52,500 bases of DNA from Purshia tridentata (GCA_003254885.1 QANT01002053.1:1-52500); one strand, 5' to 3'. Counted from the first letter of the stretch, positions 14,253 to 29,200 are shown. A program made the numbers and translations. The notes: generated by a model from the letters alone, not told the origin.

Positions 14253-17200
14253 ATATGCAGGGCCCTTCTATTGAGGGATCCCTCATTTAATGGTAAATAA
14301 GGAATCTCTTGTGGGGCCCACTCCACATTGTATTCAGATGATCGGAACTGTCTATATTTTAGGTCTTCATTGAAAGATCATCCTTATATATAAAATCTAT
14401 GCTTTTCTACATAGCACTTGCGTAAGTTCTGTTGAATTTCAAGCCATACCGTTGTTTCAACAATAACAGCAAACAGATTGACTATGAGTATGAAGGATAT
14501 TATGTATCCAAATCTGGGGCTCCGAATAAAGGCCTTCAACTTTTCAGAGAAGGGTGAATGGTAGAATGAAGGGAACTTTTCAAACCAAGATGGCTGCATT
14601 CAAAATAAACAGAATCTAAGTGCAAGCCTTCAACAATCATATTTAATAAATTGCAAGCAATTTATTAAGTGTTGAATCTGAAGTAATTTGGACTTACAGC
14701 ATCCTCCTTCAGGAATCTTAGGCCAATGGCATTGCAAAGGTCAGTGAATTCTTCCAAGTTAATCTGCAGGTAAAAAGATAAAAATATATGGAACAATTCA
14801 GTAAGATCCAGAGGCAAAAAATATAATAACAAAATGCAAATTCTTGTATAATGGAGTTGCAATAAATACAGGATACATGTTAACGTGAACGTGTATTTAA
14901 GAAAGGGATTTTAACAAAAAATAATGTAAAAAAACAGCTACTAACAAAGGCATATGTTAAACCCAGATAGCAGACTCAATATTTTAATATGAAATCTATT
15001 TAGCTATTTCAACTCAACAGATTGAAGAAGCTGCGGGTATTGCCTGAGGGAAGCTGTTAGTGAGAGGGTTAAGGGATTTGGTGGGGGAAAACGGCCAAGG
15101 TGCTTTGAAATTGCAGAATGTTGGCCATTATTTGGGACCTCAACATGTAGAGAAGCAGAATTTTTTTTTTGAACAGTATAGAGGGGTAGATGTGGAAGAG
15201 TTGTGGGATAAAGTATGTTTTTGGTCATCTCATTGTGCCTCTGTTTCTAGTGTCTTTAGGGGTGTGACTTTGTCTGCCTAGAATGTTGGCCATTATTTGG
15301 GACCTCAAGATGTAGAGAAGCAGAATTTTTTTTTGAACAGTATAGAGGGGCAGATGTGGAAGAGTTGTGGGATAAAGTATGTTTTTGGTCATCTCATTGT
15401 GCCTCTTTTCTAGTGTCTTTAGGGGTGTGACTTTGTCTGCCATTCTATTAGATTGGAAGGCAGCTATTAGTTAGATTGCTGCTGTTAAAGTTTTAAGGGT
15501 GATTTGTCACAGTTTAGTTTCTGGTTTGATATTTACTATAGAAAATGGACTTCTTGTTCATTGCTTGTATAGTTTGAGTTTGGTTGAGCAAAACAGAAGA
15601 AAAAAAAAAGGAAGTGATTTTGTCAAAAATGCATAGAGAAATGGGTTGGCTGTAAGCCCTCAAAACAATTAGTTTGTAAACAAAAGAAAGCTAAAGTTTT
15701 ATGGGGTTGTATGGTGCTACCAGTTCTTTGGTTTTTATGGCTGGAGAAAAGGCAGATAATTTTGAAGATTATATAAGTGTATCTGTGGTGGAACTTTGGG
15801 AGAGAGAAAGTTAAATAAGATTTTGTTTCTTACCAAAAAAATGGAGCCACCCAAATAAAAATTGGAACTTTATACCCTCTAGCACTACTCATGAACACTC
15901 TGTAACAGGGTTGTCAACTTCCTTCTATTTTTGAAAATAAAGATACTTTAATTCACATTAAAAACATTACAAGTCCACTATAAGGCATCCACCACTAAAG
16001 CTACAAAATAAGGACAGAAGCGACTGAAGTCACCCAAAAAAAAGTGGAGTATCCATTTGCTTCTATTTAAGAAAAGATAGACTCAAAACTTCTTCTTTTT
16101 TGTGTCCATAACCATGGATTTTTATATCTAGTTGTTTTCACAAGTATATACTACTGAAAGGGACAGGGTTAATTCATTTTCAAAAACAAGAAAAGAAAGT
16201 AATCAACAAAGTTAATGTAGATGAAAAAGAAAAGACCCATTCATATTGAAATTCAAATTTACGCTCAAGAATAAAAGACACTAAACAAAAGTCTAATTAA
16301 ATGGCTAAAAGAAATTAATCTACCTTGAAGTCTCCACTGTCATCCAGCTCATGAAATATCAGCTCAAATTCTTCTCTTGATATGTTTGGCAAAGTCCTAA
16401 ATAAAATAAAAACAAAGGCATAGTTCAACATTTACAAGATCAACATCACAAACTAGCAAACACATTTGCAAGATCAACATCACAAAGAAAAACAGATTGG
16501 GACAGTGTTACATACTTTAATAAATAACTACGAGGTCTGTGAATCAAACACATAAGAGGCACAGTCAACTAACTGATATTACTAAGGACTGTCAGGACTC
16601 CAATCACCATTCGAGCCAAGATTTCTAAAATCTGGAAAAGCCTTGATGTTACCAAATACTAGAAGTTTTAGCTACTAACTTGACAAGAAAACAATATTTA
16701 ATTCTAAAAAATGATTTGATTACAGCAGAGGCAATTCCCCTTTTTATACTAGTTTCCATCATTAATTACCTTCACAATTCCTGGGCTGCTACACAATGAA
16801 ATACATGAATGACTCTTCAATTATGTAGTAGGAAACTTAAAAAATTTACATCAGTTTGGCATATAATATGAAAAACACAAAAACTTGCATACAATTCTTT
16901 TTTATATCTATATTTTATAAGAAACATACTTTCATTAATTCAAAATGAAAGTTACAAAACAGAGGACAAGAAATCCACTGGGCATTAAACTAAAACTGAA
17001 AACAGTTAAACATCAAGAGTTAAAATGTGATAGTAAAAACCAAAAACTACAACACAGAAGTGCTGTAATTAAAAAAAATAGCTTGAAACAAATAATCCTT
17101 AAACTCAGAAGTTATTGGCGCCCAAATAGATGCGTAGAATCTAATCCTCTCCCATAACTGATCCACCTCAAGGATTAAAATTTAGCAGAAATTGTGACAA

Positions 17201-20200
17201 TTTCAATCAAAATTATGGTACAGAAACTTGGAAGGGGTGGAAGCTGTACCTTTCAACCTTGTCGAACGAAATTTCGGAGAAATATCGGCAATATCGTTGA
17301 TGTTTTATTATATTGGCACTATTTTTTTTTTACTTTTAGTCGATTTTTACAGACATTTCGATGAAATGTTGGCAGAAATTTCGGCATACCCACTGAAGTT
17401 TCGGTGGGTCAGTGTGGAACAAAGAATCCCCTTCCTCTGCGTTAGGCTTTCTTCTATCTGACTCTATTAGGAAACTTGACTCCCATGGGCCCGTTTGTTA
17501 CACAGGGCTAGCTAGGATTGTGCTAAATAAGAACCATATACTGTGTTTGGTATCACTCAGTGCTAGTTTAAGTGGGATTGCATAGCACGTTCTTAAAACA
17601 TTGGCTTATACATCCTTATATAGCACGGTTGGTGAGACATCGTTCTATAGCATGGTGTGAGATTGTGAGGGTGAGGCCTCATCTATCTGCGATCTCGTCG
17701 TCTCCAAACTCATCTGAGCTACTTCCAAGTTTCTTCTCAGCTCTCTCGATCAGTCAAACCCATGGAGGCTCTCTCTCTCTCTCTCTCTCTCTCAACCAAC
17801 TTGGCTTGGAATTGATTTACTGGGTTTTTGTTTTTCTGAGTTTGATGTACTAATTTAATTGATGGCTTGGGTTTCTCAATTTTTCTATGTTCTTTCCTTT
17901 GTTCTTCATTTTTTTTATTTTCTTTAATTTCTGGGTTTTCTTTCCAACTTTTGGATGGGTTTTGTCCTTATCTTTTCCCTTCTTATTTGTTCTTTCTCTG
18001 AGGTTTTTCCTCTGCTCATCAATGGCTTTGGAGTTTGGAACAACACATGACCTTGTCCAACAAGTGCAATTGTTAGCATAGGATTATTGAATTGTTTGGC
18101 ATAATTTTATGATTATTGAATTGTTTAAAAAAAAAGTGTTAAGAATGGCAATGCTCTGGGAGTTGGGCCTCTTTGGGAGGCAATGCTAGGGAGAATTGAT
18201 TTCTATCTGTTAAAAATATGTATAATTTGATGATTTATTTACAATTTCCTTAAAAACAAATATTTAATTTATTGCCTTGAAACTAAGTTAAGAAATTTTA
18301 TGCAGTAAAAAAAAGTTTAAGAAATTTTATAATTTAATTATTTAGGACTTGAAACTAAATTTATTTTTTTTGGATAATTAATATGTTTATCTACTCTAGT
18401 CCAGCACCAAACAAAAGATAATATGTAGTCCAGCTTACTCCAGTCCAACACAGTCTAACATAATCTTTAAGAATAATTCAGTCCAACACAGTCCAGCATA
18501 ACAAACAAAGCCTAGAACTATTGAACTGGCTGAAGAAACCCATGTGCTAAACTTCTGTCCAATTACTTAATTAAATGAATGATTGGGCAAGAGAAGTCAG
18601 CTAAATGGACTTTAGGTATAATGGTTTCAATTGAGCATTGTTACAATTGTTAATTTAAGCCATGCTAAAATCAATATATCCCAATATCACTTAAATACAA
18701 ATAGATCTAATATAAATATATATAGATGTATGGAAATATGCATTAGCGACGTATACTGTTTTCACTCTACATGCCATGTATTTATCATCGATATGCTATT
18801 TTATCAAATTTAAATGTCTAATTTATGCATTATTGATTAGTATAACATCTATGTAAGTTTATTCAAAATTTCAATGTTTTTAAGTAACTTTATGTCATTT
18901 TTTATTTTTCACCAATATTTCTATCAATATTTCCAAATGTTCGAACTACCAAAATATCTAGTGATAATATCATATCAATGTTTTTATTCTTAGTCCACCT
19001 CCTCACCACCCTAGCTCCCTCAAAGATCCTCCAATTCCTTTCCAACCACTACCCAAAAGACTGCCAACAGCGCAACTCACAAGTACCCTTTTTTCTCCCT
19101 CCAAAACTTATCGCACAATAAACCCTCTGAAATGCCCCATCTCACTTTGGCCTCCCTAAAAAATTTCTGCCACAAGGAGAGTGCAATGGGACATTGAAGC
19201 AGCAAATGATTGAACTTTCAGATTCCTTTTGGCACACCAGGCATTAATGAGGGAATAGACACCAAACCATATCACGTGTATTCATACTCCCAAGGGGCTA
19301 TGATCTATGATAAAACTTGTACATTCAAAGGTACTTTTGCCTTCCAAATTGCATGAGAGGGGCCAAAAAGATGAAGAGAAAAATTGTCCATCAGTTGCTT
19401 TGAATATGACTTACATGAGAAAACATCCGACAACTCCAACTTACAAATTCTTCTATTAGAATTAGATGGAACCAGGAACACACTGTCTAGGAAAGCCATC
19501 AACTCTGTTAACTCCCCCTTTCCATATCAGTTAGGTTCCACCAAAACCCAAAATCCCAAGTCAAAGGAAAAGAATCCGAATTTATACACCGATTTGCAAT
19601 GAAAGCATCATGGAGAAGGGATAATTTGTATAAACATGAAAAGAGATTACAAAAAGCTGTATCCCCCAACCAAGAATCTTCCCAAAACCTAACCCTCTCC
19701 CCATTACCCACCCCAAAACAACAAAGAGAAGCAAAAGAAGGCCTTAGAGAGATGTCTTTCCAGAGGACATCGACTTGAACCTCTAGTCATAATATTGGAG
19801 TCCCAACGATTATCATGCAAGCCATACTTCTAATGACTGCATGCCAAGAGTTTCCCTCTCCTGCTGAAACCTCCACAACCATTTTCCAAGTAGAGCTTTT
19901 TTGTACTTACCAGATTTCCAAAACCTAAACCCCTTTTTTCCTTTAAATTCACCACCAAATCCCACTTGACCAAATGATCCGTTTTCCCCTCCATCCTTCC
20001 TTCCCCTCATCAAACATTCAATTTTTCTGCCACACCAATCACACTCTTTTTCACTTCCAGCCCTTTTCTTTATTATGAAAGACCAAAGTTCCTCCAAAGG
20101 TAAGGGTGTTAGCTTGGATTATTGCTCACGGGAAAGTTAATACTTGTGATGTGGTTCAAAGAAGACAACCTTCTTTTTGTCTTTCCCCAAAGTGGTGTGT

Positions 20201-23200
20201 GATATGCAAAAAGGATGCTGACAGGTTGGACCATTTGCATTGTCTGGTAGCATTGACTCTTTGGTTAAGGTTATATAGGGAGGCAAATTTGTGCTGGGTG
20301 ATTCCGGCTACATGTGTGGCTTTATTCTGCAAGAAGTAAAGTGTAAGCTTTTTGAAGGTAAAAAAAGGGGCGGCTCTTCGGAAGATGTGCATTAATGGCT
20401 GAATTTTGGGTCATTTGGCTAGAAAAGAATATGGATATTTGAGGATGTTAAGGGCAAAGAGATGAATTATTTGTGGGAGGGGGTTAAGTTCTGCCATTCT
20501 GGGATTCTCTTTGTGCATTATTGTCATCAGAGTTCAGGCAATGCTCATTTTCTGCTATTTTTTTCAGATTGGAGGGCTGCTATTCTCTAGTGCATTCTGC
20601 AGATGTACTGGTATATCTGTGGCTGATTATTTTTTCTTTAGAGGACACCTTGTTCTCAGTTTTTTATTTATTTATAAGAACACATTCTTTCACTAAAAAA
20701 AAAAAAACAGTACAACATACAAAGCAGTGAAAAACAGTCCACTAACCTACAAGCTCCTAGACAACAAACTCTTAAGATTTCCACTAACCTTGTCCTCAGT
20801 AGTGTACATATTTAATTTATTTCCTATAAAAAATTAAAAAAACAAAGTGACAGATGCTCTTTGAGGAGGACCCCACTGCTGAATATTAGGTCCACAAGCA
20901 TTGAAGGGTTTGAATCTTATAAATGATTATATCCTACTGATCCATATTTTGGCTCAATCTAGAGTACATGCACTTATGGACAGCAAATAGATCCTTGAGA
21001 GTCTAAAGGGTCTGTCTAGTTGTTTGTTTAATGGTTATTAGTGTTGTATAGGGAATCTGTTGTTGAGAGAGATCTAACATTGAAACTGTGAGGTCTAGCA
21101 TAGTGGCTTATAAGAGTTTGGGCTACTCCTTCCATTGCCAATTGGTTTTGGGATGGATGTCTAGATTGCTTCATGGTATCAGAATAGGCCATCCACGTGT
21201 TGTGCCAAACGGCCACACGTGCTCCCATGTCACTCAAAATGAAATGTCCACGTGTTAGGCTTAAATGACACCATATGTGGGGGGCGTATTGAGAGAAAGA
21301 TCCCACATCGAAAATGTGAGGCCTTGCATAGTGGCTTATAAGGATTTGGGCTACTCTTCCTATTGCCAATTGGTTTTGCGATAAATTCTTAGATTCCTTC
21401 ATCTGTCTATTAGTCATTAATGCTGTAAGGGTAGTTTGAAGAGTCAGCCTGCTTAATTGTTATTAATGCTGTATGTGGAGTTTAAAGGGTCTATCTGTCT
21501 ATTTGTCATTAATTCTATATGGGGAGCCTAATGGGTGTTTCAAGAAAGGTCTAGGGTAATTATTAATGTATTATAAAAGGGTCTAGCCAGGTCAGGGGAT
21601 ATAACCTGCAACAAATTTATATGAAGAATTATCAGTTTCTATACTATCCTAAAGCCTTTCTTTGCTTTCCCTTTAAAGATCTAGGCTCTAACAGTGGTTG
21701 GAGTGACTCTCACCTGTCCTACAGCTACAAGAAAGGGTTTCAATTCACAAATATTGCAGGGGTTACTATCCTATTTGAATCTGTTTACATCAAAGAATGA
21801 AACATAACACTAACAAAACAATAAATCTTTTTTTTTTTTGGAAAAGAGAGAAATTTTTAATCAAGACTATAAAACACTACAAAGCAGTGGATAAGACATC
21901 CACCACTGAACTACAAGATAAAGACAGAAGCAGCTGGCCCTTTTCTACAAACCAAACAATAAATCTAAAGGTTCGAAATTGGGTAGCACAAAAAGTATAA
22001 CAATTTGGAATTGACAAGTCTATATAAGACCTCTTTGTACCTCTTGGAGGATATTGAGTGATAAAATTTTCTGATTAGATTTCCTGAGATGGGAAAGCTT
22101 TTTGTGTGAAGCCAATATCGGGTGTGAAGCCTCTGGGGTGATTCTAGTTATCTTTTATTTCCATTTCTGGTTCTTTTGTTTTCCTTTAGTTTATTTTGCT
22201 TTGCTGTCCAACCCATCCTACATCAAACTCACAATATTGCAAGTAGATAATTTTGAGCAGTTAAAAAAGGGGAAAATGCATGCTCGAAATTCTAAGTCAT
22301 TCACGGGTCACAAACAAAGCTTCAAAGTATTATTCTCAATCAAATACTTCTCAATGCATCTCTTCTACTTAAAGTAGCCACTCTCAGAGTCAAGAAAAAG
22401 GACCCGAAAACCCTACATGGAACATCACATAGACAGAAAATAAAAGAGATTGAACCACTGATACCTGTATTTATTCAATTCCTCAAATAGTTGAATACAC
22501 TGATCCTTGTTGATATATCGAACATTCTGTCAACCACAAAATCACTAAACATTTAGACTACTTATAGCATGAAACAAATATAAAAATAAATAGTGCCAAG
22601 CATAACGACCGAACTACACTCAACATATGAAATGTACGTATAATTGTCATGATTCAAATTTACAAACAATTCCATGTAAGGATTATTATATTGTTACAAA
22701 TAAATTGAATGCCGAGGGGGAGGGAGGAAGGATAACGACAAAACTGATAGCAAGGATGCAGTTCCTTGGTAGATAATGCAATCTATTGATGCACTCCATC
22801 AGAAAAATGCCATTAAGCGGCCAACTGGGACCCCTTCCTAAATAATAAATATGCCAACAGAGCCGATCCACTACAAGTCTACAACTGTTGTATTTGACAT
22901 GTAACTGGTATACTTCTTTGTTGTTAGTTTTTAGATTTTAAGTTTAGGGGATATCTTATCCACTGTATTGCACCATTCTGTTCATATTAATAAAATACAG
23001 TTTCCTATCAAAAAAAAAGAAAAGAAAAAAAGAGCAGCTAACTATGTAGATGAATAATAAATGTATAAAATACTCATATCTCTTATTGTCTGTATGAAAC
23101 AGATCTGGCGAAATTTGTTTTAAAGCATGCTGCCAATGGAAGATGGAAACAATAAGGGACAGCCATTACTTACATCCTTATCTATCAAGTTAAAGGCTTT

Positions 23201-26200
23201 CTCCAGTATAATTTTCCTCGACTGGTCCATCTCAGAAACTTGTTTTGCAAGCTACAAAATAAAAGAAATATAAGCTCGGGCATTTATATTCATTCTCAAG
23301 AAGTACAAAAAATAATCAATCAAAATTGTTATGTAGTAAGAGCAGAATTTTCATCCATGTAATTGATCCCATGCGTAAGAGCAGCATAATATATAAATGG
23401 ACACACCTGACTTTTGAAGCTGTCGTATACAACAGCAAGGATCAAGTTAGTGACAAAGTAAACTCCCAGCAGCACGTAGAGAGCGAAAAACACGCAATAC
23501 CAACGTGAGGCCCTAAATTAAAAAAATTAAAAAAAATACTTCCATTAAATAATGCTACCACGGATCACATGTCAAGAATAGATGTCCAAAATTCTGTAAT
23601 TTGAAAATGTTAATGAAACTGTGAATTTTTCTAATGCTGATTTGCAAAGAAATAAACAATGTCCGGAAGCTAAAAAACAAACAATGCTAGTGCGAATGGA
23701 AATCCAAATGTGAATTTTAGAAATGCCAAGACAAAAAAATAAAACTCTAAATGCACTACAAGTACTTTAATGTGGCAATCTAAAGAGCAAATTACAAGAT
23801 GCTCCATCAGATTCTTGAAATCACTATGGCAAAACTTGGTGTAGTAAAAATAACACGGATAGCCCTTGAGATTCTATAACAAGCTCTTATCTCCCTCCAC
23901 ATCCTGTTGCAGTTAGTCTGGTGACTTACACTTCCTCACCTCCTGTTGACTTTTCTCATTATAATTATTCCCTTTGCTGCATATTTAGTGTCTTAATTTC
24001 CATTGTTGTTTATCCCAAAATGGGTGTTCATATTCAGAAAGTAAAAGAAATACTTTCTTGAGGGGTGACACTGAAAGCAGTCACTAACTTTATGGTTGAA
24101 AATTGAAAGTTTTTGAACAAGAGGGTGCAAAGTGTAATTAACCCTATATTATATTATATATTTTAAAAAATTGGTTAAATAAAAACCATGTATATTATGA
24201 GTTGAAAAAAATATTTATATATATATATATTGCACCCAACCTAATGCAAATTTCTAGCTCCACCATTATAAGTAACACTCAAGATTGTTTGATGCTTCTA
24301 TAATTCAAAATGTTTAAGGTTCTTAAGCAAGTACATATATGGCGTACACACTTTCAAAAATCATAATTGTTTTTAGGAGAAACAAGAAATTTAATTAAAA
24401 CACAGAAAAAAAACACGGAGTGGATAAGGAATCCACAAACTTAGAAAGAGATTAAAAAACTGATCACAAAGAGGGAAAAAAAAAAAAAAAAAAAATTGGT
24501 TAAATAAAAACCATGTATATTATGAGTTGAAAAAAAATATATATATATATATATATTGCACCCAACCTAAAGCAAATTTCTAGCTCCACCATTGTAAGTA
24601 AAACTCAAGATTGTTTGATGCTTCTATAATTCAAAATGTTTTAAGGTTCTTAAGCAAGTACATATATGGCGTACACACTTTCAAAAATCATAATTGTTTT
24701 TAGGAGAAACAAGAAATTTAATTAAAACACAGAAAAAAAACACGGAGTGGATAAGGAATCCACAAACTTAGAAAGAGATTAAAAAACTGATCACAAAGAG
24801 GGAAAAAAAAAAACCCAAGCCATCACACTACAACTAGCCTCACTGCACAACACCTAGAAAATTCAGCATCATAGAAGAAATACAGTATGCCCTAAAATCA
24901 GCCGTAACAGATGCCAGCCCTAAACCCTCGCTCCCAGAGAACTTCCACTTCAACCCCCCTTATAATCTTCAAAAATTCTTCTGTTGCGCTCCATCCATAA
25001 ACCCAAAAATCTGCCAACGACAAGCAGCTGAACAGGGTTTTAGCGCCTTTTTCCCTTCCCTAAGGCCAGTCAACAGTTACTCAAAAGCTCAGAACACTTT
25101 TTTGGGATGACCCATGAAACGCCAACCCCCTAAACAGCTTCCACAATAATTGTAAAGAGTAAGGGCAATGGAGGAAAACATGATCCACACTCTCCTCCCC
25201 TGATTTACATAAAATGCACCACTGCGGTGAAAAACAGATAAAAGGTCTCCTCCTTTGAATAAGATCACAAGTGTTTACCCTCCCAAGAGCCACCAACCAA
25301 ACAAAAACTCAAACTTTTGGAGGGACTTTTGCTGCCCAAATCTGGGAATAAGGAGAAAAGTAAGGATCACTGCAGCACTGCTTTTGTAGCATTAAAAATA
25401 TACTGTATGATTTGGAAGAAAAACATCCTGACCATTCTAACTTCCATCTTCTGGAGTCCACCCTTAAAGGAAACAATCGAGCCCCTTCTAGCTTCTCTAA
25501 CAAAACCACAAGCTCATCTAACTCCAAATCATTTGGATTTCTCCTAAATTCAAGATTCCAACTATAAAGGAACACATAAGCATTCACAAAACTTGAGATA
25601 CAATCATATGATGCTTTGTAGACAGTAAAAAGCAGCGAGGATACATTACTTTCAACGGGCGCTCTTCCAACCAACTATCCTCCCAAAACCTGACCCTAAC
25701 CTCATTGCCCACCACAAAGTTGCAGCAATGTTAAAAAGGAGGGATAACCAAGAGAAATGTCTCTCCATGGACTACAGCCTGATTCGCCTGAAGGCCCTGA
25801 ACCCCTCGGCAAAGGCTTAATGTCTCAACCATTAGCAGCCTCCCCATATTTACTTCTTATCACAGAATGCCACAAGGAAACCAGCTCCTTAGAATACCTC
25901 CATACCATTTACCAAGTAAAGCTTTATTCCTCTCAGTCAGATTTCCCACCCCTAAACCTGCTTTATCCTTGCTTCTGGCCACCATCTTCCACCTTACTAA
26001 ATGGTCTTTCTTTCCCTCCTCCAAGCCTTCCCACAAATTTTCTCATTAGTTGTTCTAGCTTTGTAGCCCCTCCGCAGGGAATTTTCAACAAGGACATATA
26101 ATAAATTGGGATGCTGCACAAAACGGCTTGAATCTTCTTCCAACTTTAAAGCCGCTTCTCCACCTTGTCCACTGCTGGATTCCAGAATTTAAAGCTCTAG

Positions 26201-29200
26201 GGTTCCCTCCAAGATAAGGGATCACCTTGTCTCACGCCTTGCGATGCCTTGAACTTGCCTCTAGGTTTGCCATTAATCAAAATTGAGAAGTTAACAGATT
26301 CCAAACAACCCTTTATCCAACTTCTCCACCTACAACCAAAACCCTTTCTTTCCACCACTTCTACCATAATTCTCCAATCCACATGATCATAAGCTTTCTC
26401 AAAGTCTATTTTGAAAACCAACCCTTCCTCCTTTTTCTTCCTCACTTCCTCCACTACTTCATTTGCCACTAGAACCGCATCCAAGATTTGTCTGTCTTTC
26501 ACGAAAGCACCCCGAGCTTGACAAATTATACTGCCCATGACCTCCCTTAGCCTTGACGCCAAAACTTTAGCCATGATCTTATACAGACTTGTCACTAGGC
26601 TTATATTCAAGGATTCAATCTTCTTAGGAATTAGACAAATATATGTTTCATTTGTAATTGCGTTAACCACCCCATTATTGTAGAATTCCTCCATTACATT
26701 CAGAATATCAAACTTCAACACATGCCAACCTTAACTATGAGTAACCATCTGGGCCCAGAGATTTATCTCTGCCACAATCAAAAACTGCCTTTTGAATCTC
26801 CAATTCCTCAAAGGGTCTTTCAAGCCAAGCTGTTTGTGATTCACTGATTGGATTCCAATTAGTGCCCTCCAATCCCCATCTTTCCTCCTCAGTAGTCAGT
26901 ACTACTACACATTTGCTTCAAAATTTTAACAGCTCGTGTTTCTATTTCCTCCTCCGCTTCTACTACTCCACCACCCTCCACTTCCACCTTTTCTTCCACC
27001 TTTTCAATGAAAATCTTCTTTCTTCTACCACTAGCAACCTTGTGAAAAAATCTGGTGTTGCCATCTCTGTCCCTAGCCCATTCGACTTTTGATCTCTGCA
27101 TCCATTTTAATTCTTCCTTTAAAGCCAAATCTCTCAATCAAAATAGAAAGGCTTCCCTCTCCCCTTTTTTAATACTGTCTAAACTGTCCCTGCCTTCCAG
27201 AAAGTCCAGCTCTTCTATTTTTGCTTCCACCTCCCTTTTTTCTTTCCTCACATCACCAAAAGTCTCTTTACTCCAAGATTGCATTTACCTTTCAAAGCTT
27301 TTAAATTTCTCATAAACGTATAACCCTCCCACCCTTGAAAATTCTCTGACAACCACCAATTCTGGAACATTTTCTTGAAACCCAGGTGATCCATGGTTGA
27401 GCAGAACACTTCGAAGGGTTTTAAGTTATACATACACACTTTTAAAAATAATAATGCATCGTACAAGATGTTGACAGAAGTGACACAAGGCAAGCCCATG
27501 ACAATTTGAACACAAAAAACAAGTAAATATATGGCATAACACAAAGAAGCTAACATTTTTAACAGACTTAAAAAAGGTTAACTAATTCAGAAGTAAATTC
27601 TAGTGATTTGAAGCAGAAGTAATAGAAGAAAAGGAAGAGAGAGGATGACAGGGAGGAGAGACAAAAAGGGAGAAGAAGAAGAAGAATAGTGGGGATGCAA
27701 GAGGATTTCAATAATTCATGGTTCTAGTCTATCTCTAAAGAATTACTTACCAGCCAAATCAACTAAAATTTAAATCCTACCAGCCAAACTTCCCCAAATC
27801 AAATCCCTATAACTATGGAAGAAAAATGTCAAAAATCTCTGAAAAAAAACATAAACAATTCTTAACTTAGAGGTAGCAAAATGGGACCTGACTTTACTGA
27901 TTGAAACTAAAAAACAAAAGAAAGATGAAATGAAGCATGCTAGTCAATTTTCAAGGTCACGCTTACTTGTAGGCAGGTATCCAGACATCTGGATTGTTGG
28001 ATGTGGTGAATAACACAAACATCTGATACAATGTGGTACCATATGAAGTAAATACAGTTTTCCCCTGTTCAGTATCTTCAAAAATGACATAGGCTAACCA
28101 ACTGGCAAACAGAAGAAATAAAAGCCCTAGAAACTGCAATTGAAGAACAGAAACCAGTGAGGGTATATAAAGAAAAGATTTTGTATTTTCTGTTCTTTGA
28201 AACAAAAAAAATTTGAAATTGTAAGTAAAAGCAAATGGAAGTTGCCATCACAGAAATCTTAGAAACTGTAAAACAAAAAATGAAATAAAGGTAGCCGTTA
28301 ACACTATCAGAAATTAACAAAGTGAGCAAATTAGACACCAATACAAACAAGAATAAATAGTTAACAAACCAAGATGTTCAAGTATGTTCCAAGCATTCCA
28401 GCCAGGATGAGCATGCACGATCGTAATTCCCTATTAATAAAAGTAAAATGGGAAAAATTAAATATAATTGTGTCATTAAAACTATGATGAACCAACATCA
28501 AATCAAGTAAACTATAATTGTTTAACAGTAAAATGAACAAAATAAGAGAAACAACACATATTTGCATCCATAAGGATGATGTGAGCTTTTTCTATTTTTC
28601 TGGAAGGGAAACAAAATTTTATTAATTATGAAATATATACAATCTGTAGACAAGAGGTCCAATACATCAATTTAGCTCCTACCAAACTGAAAATCAAAAT
28701 ATGACTTGTGCAATAAAGCTAAAACACTTCCGTACACAGACACCCACAACATCAGTGGACAGCAGCTTTACAATATATAGATGAGCAAGAAAGCTCCCTA
28801 ATAAGGATGATGTGAGTTTTACTTCCAATTTCTTTCTCTTTTTTCAAAAAAGAAAAATTTTTAGCACAATAACTTCAATTAAGGCCAGGGCACAAAGAAA
28901 ATCGCAAAATTTGAGATTTGGAATCAAATATGAGAGAAAAAATGGTAGGAATCTGGAGGGGGTGTAGTAAAGAGAAAATGAAGATCATCAGCTGGAATAT
29001 AATGTAAGAGGATTGGAAGGTGCTAGAAAAAGGAGGGTTATATAGGAGTTGTGGGTTAACTGTGGTGCAGATATTGTGTTGTTGCAAGAGACGAAATGGG
29101 TGTTAATTGATAGAAGAGTAGTGAATAGTATTTGGGTGCAAGATTTAAGGATTGAGTCATTGTGCCCTCTTGTGGGAGATTGGGAGAAATCTTTGTCATG

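Noticed and set aside
14384..14449. Reading through the exon 13 donor (ETT then VWLEIQQN...)
   Set aside because: The canonical [13 protein letters not shown] is encoded by exon 14 with matching phase, so the read-through is intron sequence.
18975..20708. Twin-primed (5'-inverted) single LINE, because two opposite fragments abut at 20100/20101
   Set aside because: Both halves contain the zinc-binding domain in clearly divergent versions. Twin priming gives no such overlap, so these are two elements.
21028..21417. 129-aa minus-strand ORF with internal repeats
   Set aside because: It is the antisense reading of the two TRIM LTRs, and the repeat structure is that of the LTRs.
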